Positions 1 through 5,897 of a stretch of DNA of 6,872 bases are shown piece by piece. The translations under genes were made by a program, and so were the position numbers. The notes under the pieces were generated by a model. The model had not been told where the DNA came from, did no database searches, and was given only the letters and a program-made list of their open reading frames with translations. Numbering within the stretch: position 1 is the first letter of the stretch; every line of letters starts with the position of its first letter. This stretch comes from Acidobacteriaceae bacterium (GTDB lineage Bacteria; Acidobacteriota; Terriglobia; Terriglobales; Acidobacteriaceae): contig PMWR01000454.1 of assembly GCA_003166055.1 (NCBI GenBank), positions 1-6,872 on the forward strand. The letters are read 5' to 3'.

Positions 1-42
1 CCGGCGACCACTGCCAACTGCCAATTGGCAACAGGCCGCCGG
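1..42 (-). other. Possible RNA hairpin downstream of the DsbA-like gene
   Basis: Read on the minus strand, CCGGCGGCC (42 to 34) can pair with GGTCGCCGG (9 to 1). This gives a 9-bp stem with one G-U wobble around a 24-nt loop. The loop contains the perfect 12-bp palindrome TGCCAATTGGCA (19-30). The element begins about 50 nt after the stop codon of the DsbA-like gene, so it could be part of a transcript 3' end. The bases after the stem lie outside the window, so a U-tract cannot be seen. It may equally be a by-product of the heptamer repeats that share this DNA. Confidence 0.35.
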
Positions 43-93
43 CGCACTGACCCCTGACAACTAACCACTAACCACTAACGACCGACCCGCTGC
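10..93. repeat. Degenerate 7-bp tandem array
   Basis: From base 10 to base 93 the DNA can be cut into twelve consecutive heptamers. ACTGCCA occurs twice in a row (10-23), CACTAAC twice in a row (66-79), and AACTAAC, CACTGAC, CCCTGAC and GACCGAC are variants in the same 7-bp register. The middle units (31-44) are poorly matched. On the minus strand the better units share a CAGT or TAGT core. No reading frame explains the period. The array fills the whole space between the stop codon of the DsbA-like gene and the GC-rich left edge. It resembles short tandem heptamer repeats of bacterial spacers. Function is unknown. Confidence 0.7.
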
Positions 94-1098
94 CTAGCGC
101 GCCGCCACACCGTCCAGCTTGGCCTGGTACTCGATGATCTGCTTCAACGTCTCATACGGTGCGTTTGCGGGAATCATGCGGCCATTGACGAGCAGCGTGG
201 GCGTCTGGTTGATCTGCAGATCCTTCGCCAGTTTCACTGAAGCGTCCACAGTTGCAATCACACCGGGTGTCGCTGCGCAGGCCGCGATCTTCGTCGGGTC
301 CAGCCCCGCCTTGGTCACCGCGCTGTTCAGCGTCAGCATAGCGCCATCCGGAGTCGCCAATCCATCCTGGCCCTCAAACACGGCTGCCGCAAAGGTGAAG
401 AAGGCACCGCTGCCGCCCTCCTTGGTCACGCAAACCCCATACGCCGCCGCGCCGGCCGCCGCGGGATGCTGCGGCAGCGGATAGTTCTGGAAGACGATTC
501 GCGCCTTCGGGAAGTCCACCAGCAGCTTGTCCATGTTCGCCTGCGCTTCCTTGCAATGCGGGCATTGGAAGTCGGCAAACTCCACGATCTCCAGATCCTT
601 CGAAGCAGAGCCACGATAAGGTCCGTCGGCCTTCTCCTGCACGGTCGCGCGGCTCTCCGCGTACGGGTGCGCTCCAAACGAAATAATGTCATCGCCGGCA
701 ATAATGTGCTTCCCGTCGGCAAGCGCAAAAAACGCCATGCCTTGGAGCTTCTGCTTGCCGCTCTTGTCCCCCGCGTAAACAATGACCTTGCTTACCCCCT
801 CCGCCGGCGTCTTCTCAATCGCCTGCACCTGCCAGACGCGGCTCTCATCGAACCCCCAACTAGCCTGCAGAAAGGCGTTGACCGTCTCCTTGGTGGGCGA
901 TGCGGCAGTAAAATTCGCTGGATCGGGTTTGGGAAACACCGGAGCCTGCGCGGGCGCCGGTGCCGATGGCTCCTGCGCCGCGGGCGCCGGTGGAACCTGT
1001 TCCTGTGCCGCGGCATTCAAAACGGGCAATAAAAATAACGCCAATGCGGCAAGGCTGGCGGTACGGGCGTTGGGACGACGGAGTGAAAAACGAATCAA
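94..1098 (-). CDS. Exported DsbA-fold thiol:disulfide oxidoreductase (thioredoxin-like)
   Basis: Predicted periplasmic thiol-disulfide protein of the DsbA/Thioredoxin_4 type, about 334 aa. I place the start at TTG (1096-1098), because AAGGAG lies 7 nt upstream and this leaves a clean signal peptide: basic MIRFSLRR, a hydrophobic core at about residues 13-27, and an A-x-A cleavage site near residue 31. An Ala/Pro-rich linker follows (about 32-60). Next is an alpha/beta region (about 62-165) that I do not recognise with certainty; its position recalls the N-terminal dimerisation domain of DsbC/DsbG. The catalytic domain then has FADFQCPHC with Cys179 and Cys182, and a TPT cis-proline loop (Pro300). 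Two more cysteines (223 and 274) could form a structural disulfide. An in-frame ATG at 1155 would add 19 residues ahead of the signal peptide and lacks this ribosome site. The gene follows nadE by 65 bp. Whether it acts as oxidase, isomerase or reductase cannot be told from sequence. Confidence 0.88.
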   Translation of the reverse strand: MIRFSLRRPNARTASLAALALFLLPVLNAAAQEQVPPAPAAQEPSAPAPAQAPVFPKPDPANFTAASPTKETVNAFLQASWGFDESRVWQVQAIEKTPAEGVSKVIVYAGDKSGKQKLQGMAFFALADGKHIIAGDDIISFGAHPYAESRATVQEKADGPYRGSASKDLEIVEFADFQCPHCKEAQANMDKLLVDFPKARIVFQNYPLPQHPAAAGAAAYGVCVTKEGGSGAFFTFAAAVFEGQDGLATPDGAMLTLNSAVTKAGLDPTKIAACAATPGVIATVDASVKLAKDLQINQTPTLLVNGRMIPANAPYETLKQIIEYQAKLDGVAAR

Positions 1099-1105
1099 GC
1101 GAATT

Positions 1106-1111
1106 CTCCTT
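1106..1111 (-). promoter_or_regulatory. Ribosome binding site that decides the TTG start
   Basis: AAGGAG on the minus strand, 7 nt before the TTG at 1096-1098, is the strongest Shine-Dalgarno match among the starts examined here. It lies inside the longer reading frame that begins at ATG 1155. This favours the TTG as the true start of the DsbA-like protein. Confidence 0.7.
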
Positions 1112-1140
1112 GTTTCACGGGAAATCTCCCGAACTTCTAG

Positions 1141-1168
1141 CTTATACCCCAGCATTGAGGCGTTTAAA
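1141..1168 (-). promoter_or_regulatory. Possible sigma70-type promoter for the DsbA-like gene
   Basis: On the minus strand TTTAAA (1163-1168, 4 of 6 matches to TTGACA) and TATAAG (1141-1146, 5 of 6 to TATAAT) are separated by 16 bp. Transcription would begin near 1134, about 36 nt before the TTG start and downstream of the alternative ATG at 1155. The -35 box overlaps the nadE stop codon. The match is modest, and read-through from nadE is an alternative source of transcript. Confidence 0.35.
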
Positions 1169-2807
1169 CCTGAACCTTGACGGCCACGGGAAATCTTCGT
1201 CCCATGCCAAACGACTTTGACGTCACCTTCAGCACCGGCGCGGCCTGTTGGCGCTTGTATTCGGAGCGCTCCACCAGCCGCACCACCTGTTGGACGAGCT
1301 CCAGCGGAAATCCGTGCGCCGCGGCAATCTTCTCCGGCGTCTCATACCGCTCCACATACGCTTCCAGGATCGGATCCAGAACCTCATACGGCGGCAGCGA
1401 GTCCGTGTCCTTCTGGTCCGGCCTCAGTTCGGCCGACGGCGGCTTCTCCAGAATCGCCCGCGGAATCACTTCGCCGTTCCGGTTCAGCCACCGGCAGACC
1501 GCATATACCCGTGTCTTCACCAGGTCGCCGATCACCGCCAGCGCGCCCACCATGTCCCCGTAGAGTGTGCAATACCCCACCGCCATCTCCGACTTGTTCC
1601 CCGTAGTCAGCACCAGCGCTGAAAACTTGTTTGACAGCGCCATCAGCAGGCAGCCGCGAATCCGCGACTGGATATTCTCCTCCGTCGTGTCAGCCTTGCT
1701 CCCCGCAAACAGCGGCCCCAGCGCGCGAGTGTATTCTCCAAACAGCTCACTGATCCCGATCACCTCATAGCGGATTCCGAGATTCTCCGCCAGCCTCCGG
1801 CTGTCATCAATCGACCCCGTCGATGAATACGGGCTCGGCATCCCGATCCCCAACACGTTTTCCGCTCCCAGCGCGTCCTTGGCAATCGCCGCCACCAGCG
1901 ACGAGTCGATCCCGCCGCTCAGCCCCACCAGCACTTTGGCAAAGCCGCACTTGCGCACGTAATCGCGCGTGCCCAGCACCAGCGCCCGGTATGCGGCCGC
2001 ATCCTCATCCTCTTCCACGATAGCAATCGCAGGCGCATCGAACGGATCCACCACCACCAGGTCCTCCTCGAACGACCGGGCCTGCGCAATCAGTTCTCCC
2101 TGCGCATTCAGCGCCAAAGACGATCCGTCGAAGATCAGGCTGTCGTTGCCCCCCACCTGGTTCGACATGAGCACCGGTACGCCGTCCCGCCGCGCAATCG
2201 CCGCCAGCATCTCGCGCCTGATCCCTCGCTTCGCATGCCAGAATGGCGACGACGACAGGTTGATGTGCACCGCCGGCTGTTGTCGCATCAGCTCTTCCAT
2301 CGGGTCGACTTTGTAAAGCCGGCGCGGCCAGAAGTTCTTGTCGTTCCAGGCGTCCTCGCAAATGGTGATGGCCAGCCGCAAGCCGTCCAGTTCCACCACC
2401 CGCTGACCCTGAGACGGCGCAAAGTACCGCTGCTCGTCGAATACGTCATAAAACGGCAGCAGCCTCTTGTGCTGCTCCAGCAGCAATCGCCCTTGATCCA
2501 GCAGAACAGCCGCATTCACCGCCGGCTTCCCAGTCTCACCCACAGCCGGCAGCGCTACGCCCGCCAGCACTGCGGTTGGCAGCGTGCGCGTAGCCTCCGC
2601 CAGCTCGTCCACCGCCGTTCGGCAACGCGCCAGAAAGCTTGGTTTTTCCAGAAAATCGGCCGGAGGATAGCCGCAGATCGCCAACTCGGAGAAGACCGTC
2701 AAACGTGCACCCAGCAAGGCCGCGCGATGGCTTGCGGTCACAATCTTTTCAAGATTTCCGCTGAAATCCCCAACCGTTGGGTTGATCTGTGCCAGGGTGA
2801 TCTTCAC
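1164..2807 (-). CDS. nadE: Glutamine-dependent NAD+ synthetase
   Basis: Cytoplasmic enzyme of the last step of NAD+ synthesis. It makes NAD+ from deamido-NAD+ (nicotinate adenine dinucleotide) and ATP, using ammonia from glutamine. At 547 aa it has the two-domain glutamine-dependent form. The N-terminal nitrilase-type glutaminase (about 1-260) shows the Glu-Lys-Cys triad as E41 in FSELAICGYPP, K114 in EQHKRLLPF and C150 in ITICEDAWN. The C-terminal synthetase (about 270-547) shows the ATP pyrophosphatase loop GLSGGIDSS (295-303), EENIQSRIRG (376-385), TTGNKSE (401-407) and PSAELRPDQKDTD (457-469). The start is GTG (2805-2807), giving MKITLAQINPTVGD, a typical beginning for the family. An in-frame TAA lies four codons upstream, and no good Shine-Dalgarno site precedes it. 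The gene is complete, with no missing catalytic residue. It sits 144 bp after the sugar transferase gene and 65 bp before the DsbA-like gene. Confidence 0.97.
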   Translation of the reverse strand: MKITLAQINPTVGDFSGNLEKIVTASHRAALLGARLTVFSELAICGYPPADFLEKPSFLARCRTAVDELAEATRTLPTAVLAGVALPAVGETGKPAVNAAVLLDQGRLLLEQHKRLLPFYDVFDEQRYFAPSQGQRVVELDGLRLAITICEDAWNDKNFWPRRLYKVDPMEELMRQQPAVHINLSSSPFWHAKRGIRREMLAAIARRDGVPVLMSNQVGGNDSLIFDGSSLALNAQGELIAQARSFEEDLVVVDPFDAPAIAIVEEDEDAAAYRALVLGTRDYVRKCGFAKVLVGLSGGIDSSLVAAIAKDALGAENVLGIGMPSPYSSTGSIDDSRRLAENLGIRYEVIGISELFGEYTRALGPLFAGSKADTTEENIQSRIRGCLLMALSNKFSALVLTTGNKSEMAVGYCTLYGDMVGALAVIGDLVKTRVYAVCRWLNRNGEVIPRAILEKPPSAELRPDQKDTDSLPPYEVLDPILEAYVERYETPEKIAAAHGFPLELVQQVVRLVERSEYKRQQAAPVLKVTSKSFGMGRRFPVAVKVQV

Positions 2808-2825
2808 ACACTCAGTTTAATCCAT

Positions 2826-2854
2826 CGAGAGCAGCTCTAAGCTTTCAGCTCTCG
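2826..2854 (-). repeat. 7-bp inverted repeat with heptamer units before nadE
   Basis: CGAGAGC (2826-2832) and GCTCTCG (2848-2854) form a perfect 7-bp inverted repeat around a 15-nt loop, ending 18 bp upstream of the nadE GTG. On the minus strand the same DNA reads as three heptamers, GAGAGCT, GAAAGCT and TAGAGCT (2833-2853). If transcribed, it would lie in the nadE leader and could fold there. A regulatory role is conjecture. Confidence 0.5.
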
Positions 2855-2888
2855 GCAACTCCCCTTCAGGCGCAACGGCGAAACAAAT

Positions 2889-2907
2889 GGCACACAAGTG
2901 GGCACAC
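2889..2907. repeat. Short direct repeat GGCACAC, 12-bp spacing
   Basis: GGCACAC occurs at 2889-2895 and again at 2901-2907 in the spacer between the sugar transferase gene and nadE. The 12-bp centre spacing is near one helical turn and could hold two half-sites for a regulator, but two 7-bp copies can arise by chance. Confidence 0.25.
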
Positions 2908-2915
2908 GGAAGCCA

Positions 2916-2950
2916 AATCTGAGAACTGATCACTGAAAACTGTGAGCTGC
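2916..2950. repeat. Second heptamer tandem array
   Basis: Five units in a 7-bp register lie directly after the stop codon of the sugar transferase gene: AATCTGA, GAACTGA, TCACTGA, AAACTGT and the weaker GAGCTGC. The first three share CTGA in the same phase. On the minus strand the units carry a TCAG or CAGT core, as do several units of the array at 10-93. The two arrays are nearly 3 kb apart, and each begins within a few bases of the 3' end of a minus-strand gene. Confidence 0.65.
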
Positions 2951-2951
2951 T

Positions 2952-4469
2952 TTAGCTTCCCGTCCCAGCAAATACCACGGCGACGGTGCGAATAATGATC
3001 TTCATATCCAGCCAGATGCTCCAGTTTTCGATATACGCCACATCCAGCGAGATGTATTGATCGAACGAAGGATCCTGCCGCGCCTGCACCTGCCACAAAC
3101 CCGTGATCCCCGGCGTCACGTCCAGCCGCCGCAGATGGTTCAGCTTGTACTCCCGCACTTCGCTCGCAATCGGTGGGCGAGGACCGACAATACTCATGTC
3201 GCCGCGCAGAACATTGAAGAACTGGGGTAGCTCATCCAGCGAATACTTGCGCAGAAAACGGCCCAGCTTGGTAATCCGTGGATCGTTCGAAATCTTGAAC
3301 AGTACCCCATCGCGCTCGTTCATGTGCATCACTTCGCCGCGGCGCTTCTCTGCGTCCCGAACCATGGTCCGAAACTTGGTGCAGCGGAATACCCGGCCCT
3401 TCTTGCCGATGCGCTCCGAAGAGTAGAAAACCGGCCCGCGCGAGTCCAGCTTCACGGCAATCGCGATTGCCAGCAGTATCGGAGAAAGAACCAGGAGCGC
3501 CAGAGCGGAGAGAGCAATATCCAGCACCCGTTTGAACAGTAGGCCGATTTCCGGCACATACCCGCGGTGCAATGGAATCGTCGGGAACTGGCCGATGTAT
3601 TCAATCGGGCTGTTCCACAGCAGGCCGTCGTACATGTCGGGGACCATGCGCAGATCCACTCCCTGTGTCCGCGCCTCCTCCAAAACGTTCTGCACAATGC
3701 CGCGTTCGCACGGCGTAGTGAAAAAAATCTCGTCCACAAACTGCTTGCGCGCGTGCTCGAACATCGTTTCCAGCGTGCCCACCACGTCGCCCGATGAGGC
3801 CGTAAAACTCGTCCCGGTTCCGTGAAAATCGATGAAGCCCTTGAAGGTGTATCCCAGATGCCGAATGCTCTCCAGGTGATGACGAAGCGCATGTGCCTCG
3901 GGACCGGTGCCCACGATCAGCACATTGCGCGTGCCCACCCCGCGCTCAAAACGCCGGTAGATCAATATGCGGTAGACCAAACGCCGCAAACTCAGCGAAA
4001 TCGTCACAAGTCCCAGCGTAACCAGAACGACGGTGCGGGAGATGTCTCCTGCTTTTACCAGGTACAAGGTGCCGGTCAGCAGAAGGCCGGACGTAAAACA
4101 GGCCTCCACGCTCAGCTTCTGCTCACCTAGAAAACTGGTCAGGCGCGTAGGAGTATACAAATGCAGCCGTCGGCTGGTCATGATCAGCGAGACTGTGAAT
4201 CCACACAACAGTGCCAGCAGGATTCCCATTGATCGCCCATGGATCAGCGTGCCGTGCCAGAAATCCTTTGCGCCTCTCAACGGCCCCAGATGAAACTCGT
4301 AAAGCGTGGCAATCACAGCGGATCCGAGAACCGTTATCCCGTCCAGGACCATCCACAGTTTGGTCGTGCCTCGTGAATTCCGAGTGGAATGTGCGCCCGC
4401 GCCTACTGCCCATCCTGGGGACGAAGACACAGACGCCGAAACTCTTTGCCAGAACTCCGATGTAGCCAT
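2952..4469 (-). CDS. Polyprenyl-phosphate sugar-phosphate transferase (exopolysaccharide priming)
   Basis: Inner-membrane enzyme that moves a sugar 1-phosphate from a nucleotide sugar to undecaprenyl phosphate, the first step of exopolysaccharide or related glycan assembly (WcaJ/EpsE type, long form). With ATG at 4467-4469 it has 505 aa. Four hydrophobic segments lie near 39-57, 80-97, 123-139 and 144-161. Next is a Rossmann-like CoA_binding_3 type domain with NVLIVGTGPEA (182-192). A hydrophobic stretch at 315-338 leads into the bacterial sugar transferase domain, with TKFRTM (364-369), the catalytic Asp-Glu pair in SLDELPQ (D412, E413; compare PglC), IVGPRPP (427-433) and PGITGLWQV (453-461). 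An upstream in-frame TTG (4499) would add 10 residues but has no ribosome site; the ATG has only a weak GGA. The sugar used cannot be inferred. No glycosyltransferase, flippase or polymerase gene is visible nearby. Confidence 0.93.
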   Translation of the reverse strand: MATSEFWQRVSASVSSSPGWAVGAGAHSTRNSRGTTKLWMVLDGITVLGSAVIATLYEFHLGPLRGAKDFWHGTLIHGRSMGILLALLCGFTVSLIMTSRRLHLYTPTRLTSFLGEQKLSVEACFTSGLLLTGTLYLVKAGDISRTVVLVTLGLVTISLSLRRLVYRILIYRRFERGVGTRNVLIVGTGPEAHALRHHLESIRHLGYTFKGFIDFHGTGTSFTASSGDVVGTLETMFEHARKQFVDEIFFTTPCERGIVQNVLEEARTQGVDLRMVPDMYDGLLWNSPIEYIGQFPTIPLHRGYVPEIGLLFKRVLDIALSALALLVLSPILLAIAIAVKLDSRGPVFYSSERIGKKGRVFRCTKFRTMVRDAEKRRGEVMHMNERDGVLFKISNDPRITKLGRFLRKYSLDELPQFFNVLRGDMSIVGPRPPIASEVREYKLNHLRRLDVTPGITGLWQVQARQDPSFDQYISLDVAYIENWSIWLDMKIIIRTVAVVFAGTGS

Positions 4470-5024
4470 ATGCGTTCCGAGAACCTCAATAAAGTTCAAT
4501 ACGCTGTGAGAAAGTGGGAACCTTCATGCCAGTGCGAACCAAGCAAGGAGCTGAAACAAAGATAGAAAGTTTTCAGACGACTCAACGTCGGACTCGATGA
4601 TTTAAAGACTGTTCTTGGGTCTGGAGTTGCCCTGTTGAATGCAATCTTCCCTGTGTATTCCGAAGAATCCAGGCGGCTTCTTCCAGCCATATCAGGACTC
4701 CGACTCACCATTGCCCATTGCCAGATCCTGATAATAGGCGATTCGACATGATTGTCATTCCCAGTCAGAAAAAACAAAGCGTCGGAGAGCGAATTCGCCT
4801 GACGTAATGAATACGAAAACAAGAAAAATGAGATTCTGCGTATCCTGCCGAAGAGGACGTACGCCGACTTTGCCAAACAATGCCGGACTACCTCCCCGCA
4901 ACCACCGCTTGAGTGAAGACCCTCCGTCCGGCTTCATGAACTCTTCTATAACAAGCATCGCCTGAACGGCCTTTCGATGGCAAGCAAAATCTTATGAATT
5001 GTCGGTTACTATATGCTAAACACC
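4470..5024. other. Long gene-free spacer of lower GC
   Basis: About 555 bp between the MlaF-like gene and the sugar transferase gene hold no gene I can support. By hand count 4501-5024 is about 48% G+C, whereas sampled coding lines are clearly above 60%. Minus-strand open frames at 4496-4876 and 4755-4958 overlap each other, have atypical composition and lack recognisable motifs. The promoter of the sugar transferase gene should lie here, since it is the first gene after the spacer. I see no convincing sigma70 promoter and no classic terminator with a T-tract for the upstream operon. The stretch contains the inverted repeat at 4690-4733, a 10-bp palindrome GCGAATTCGC (4789-4798) and A-rich runs at 4768-4777 and 4815-4828. 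It could be a long leader, a small RNA locus or decayed coding DNA. Confidence 0.6.
4690..4733. repeat. 8-bp inverted repeat enclosing a heptamer duplication
   Basis: TATCAGGA (4690-4697) and TCCTGATA (4726-4733) are perfect inverted arms separated by 28 bp. Between them CCATTGC is repeated twice in tandem (4708-4721). On the minus strand the duplicated unit reads GCAATGG, similar to the GGCAGTG units of the array at 10-93. As RNA it would make an 8-bp stem with a large loop. It lies about 220 bp upstream of the sugar transferase start. Confidence 0.45.
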
Positions 5025-5882
5025 TCATTCCGACGGTAATACATACGCGTCCAACGCCAGAAACTGCTGAATGTGCGGGTCGGCGGACGCCATAAAGTCC
5101 TGAAGACGCCCGAAAAACCGGGCCCGCCCCTCGTCCAGAAAAAGCACCGTATCCGCCAGCCGCTCCGCGAACCGCATATCGTGCGTAACTACAATGCTTG
5201 TAAAGCCCAACTGCCGCTGCAGGCGCTGGATCAGGTCCCCCATCCGCCGCGCAATAATGGGGTCGACCATGGTCGTAGGCTCGTCGTAAAGCACCACCTC
5301 CGGCTGTGCCGCCAGCGCCCGGGCAATGGCCACCGCCCGCTTGCGCCCGGTCGACAGGCTGGACGGATACGCATCCGTCACATCCTCGGCTCCCACCATC
5401 TTGATCAATCGATCCACGATCTGCTGCACCTGGTCCTCGTCAAGGCCGCCGTGTTCCCGCAGCGGAAATGCCACGTTCTCCCGCACGCTCAACGAGTCAA
5501 ACAGCGCCCCGTTCTGGAAGACCATCGTCACCCGCTTGCGAATCGCGCGCATCCCCTCTTCGCTCAGCCCGTTGATCTCCTCGCCCTCCACGCGGATCGA
5601 GCCCACCTGCGGCTTCAGAAACCCCATCAGGATGCGCAGCGCCACCGATTTCCCCACACCGCTTCGTCCCAGAATACAAAGGGTTTGCCCGCGCATCACC
5701 TTGAAGCTCACGTTGTCCAGGATCTTCCGTTCCCCAAACCACATCGAGACATGGCTGAACGAGATCATCGCCGTGTCCGGCCCCACCTCCGGCCGCTCAG
5801 GATCGGGGATCGTTGGCAGCGTCTCGGAAAGCTCGGGAATCAGCGTCTCGGCAAGCTCCGGATTGAAGGCGGCGTCGGACAT
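5025..5882 (-). CDS. mlaF: MlaF-like ABC transporter ATPase (phospholipid/MCE transport family)
   Basis: Cytoplasmic ATPase that most likely powers an MCE-type lipid transporter with an MlaE-like permease; 285 aa, complete. Motifs in order are Walker A GRSGVGKS (72-79), Q-loop Q123 in VFQNGALFDS followed by LSVRENVAFPLREH (131-144, very characteristic of MlaF/Mkl ATPases), signature LSTGR (176-180), Walker B VVLYDE (196-201), D-loop MVDP (205-208) and switch His234 in VVTHD. The signature differs from LSGGQ/LSGGM, and the D-loop region reads TTMVDP where TTGLDP is usual. Ser177, Gly179, Glu201 and His234 are kept, so activity is plausible. An acidic, Pro-rich N-terminal extension (about 1-36) carries a tandem 8-residue repeat. 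The gene starts 15 bp after the mobA stop, suggesting one transcript, but no permease or MCE gene is visible; they may lie elsewhere. Only a weak ribosome site precedes the ATG. Substrate assignment is inference from the family. Confidence 0.9.
   Translation of the reverse strand: MSDAAFNPELAETLIPELSETLPTIPDPERPEVGPDTAMISFSHVSMWFGERKILDNVSFKVMRGQTLCILGRSGVGKSVALRILMGFLKPQVGSIRVEGEEINGLSEEGMRAIRKRVTMVFQNGALFDSLSVRENVAFPLREHGGLDEDQVQQIVDRLIKMVGAEDVTDAYPSSLSTGRKRAVAIARALAAQPEVVLYDEPTTMVDPIIARRMGDLIQRLQRQLGFTSIVVTHDMRFAERLADTVLFLDEGRARFFGRLQDFMASADPHIQQFLALDAYVLPSE
5817..5864 (-). repeat. 24-bp tandem duplication inside the MlaF-like gene
   Basis: Bases 5817-5840 and 5841-5864 are adjacent direct copies that match at 21 of 24 positions. 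On the minus strand they encode PELAETLI (residues 8-15) and PELSETLP (16-23). Because 24 is a multiple of three, the reading frame is kept. The duplication lies wholly in the N-terminal extension, ahead of the ATPase core that begins near residue 37. Confidence 0.85.
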
Positions 5883-5897
5883 CTCGTTGAAACCAGC

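Noticed and set aside
10..93. CRISPR-like reading of the repeated units.
   Set aside because: Units are 7 bp and contiguous with no spacers, so this is a tandem heptamer array.
1099..1155. ATG start at 1155 for the DsbA-like gene.
   Set aside because: It would place 19 mostly charged residues before an otherwise ideal signal peptide and ignores AAGGAG placed 7 nt before the TTG at 1096-1098.
3103..4130. Several plus-strand frames opposite the sugar transferase gene.
   Set aside because: All are antisense shadows of a gene with complete sugar transferase motifs and contain no recognisable domains.
4470..4499. TTG start at 4499 for the sugar transferase.
   Set aside because: No ribosome site precedes it. 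The ATG at 4467-4469 is 10 codons further on and loses no recognisable domain.
4496..4876. A 126-codon minus-strand frame in the long spacer.
   Set aside because: It overlaps the start of the sugar transferase gene, shows no recognisable motif, has composition unlike its neighbours and overlaps another frame at 4755-4958.
4755..4958. A 67-codon minus-strand frame with a short hydrophobic stretch.
   Set aside because: No clear ribosome site and no family resemblance. The hydrophobic stretch comes from T-rich minus-strand DNA.
4981..5040. Possible terminator after the MlaF-like gene (GTCGG and CCGAC arms).
   Set aside because: Only 5 bp of stem with a 24-nt loop and no T-tract directly after it.
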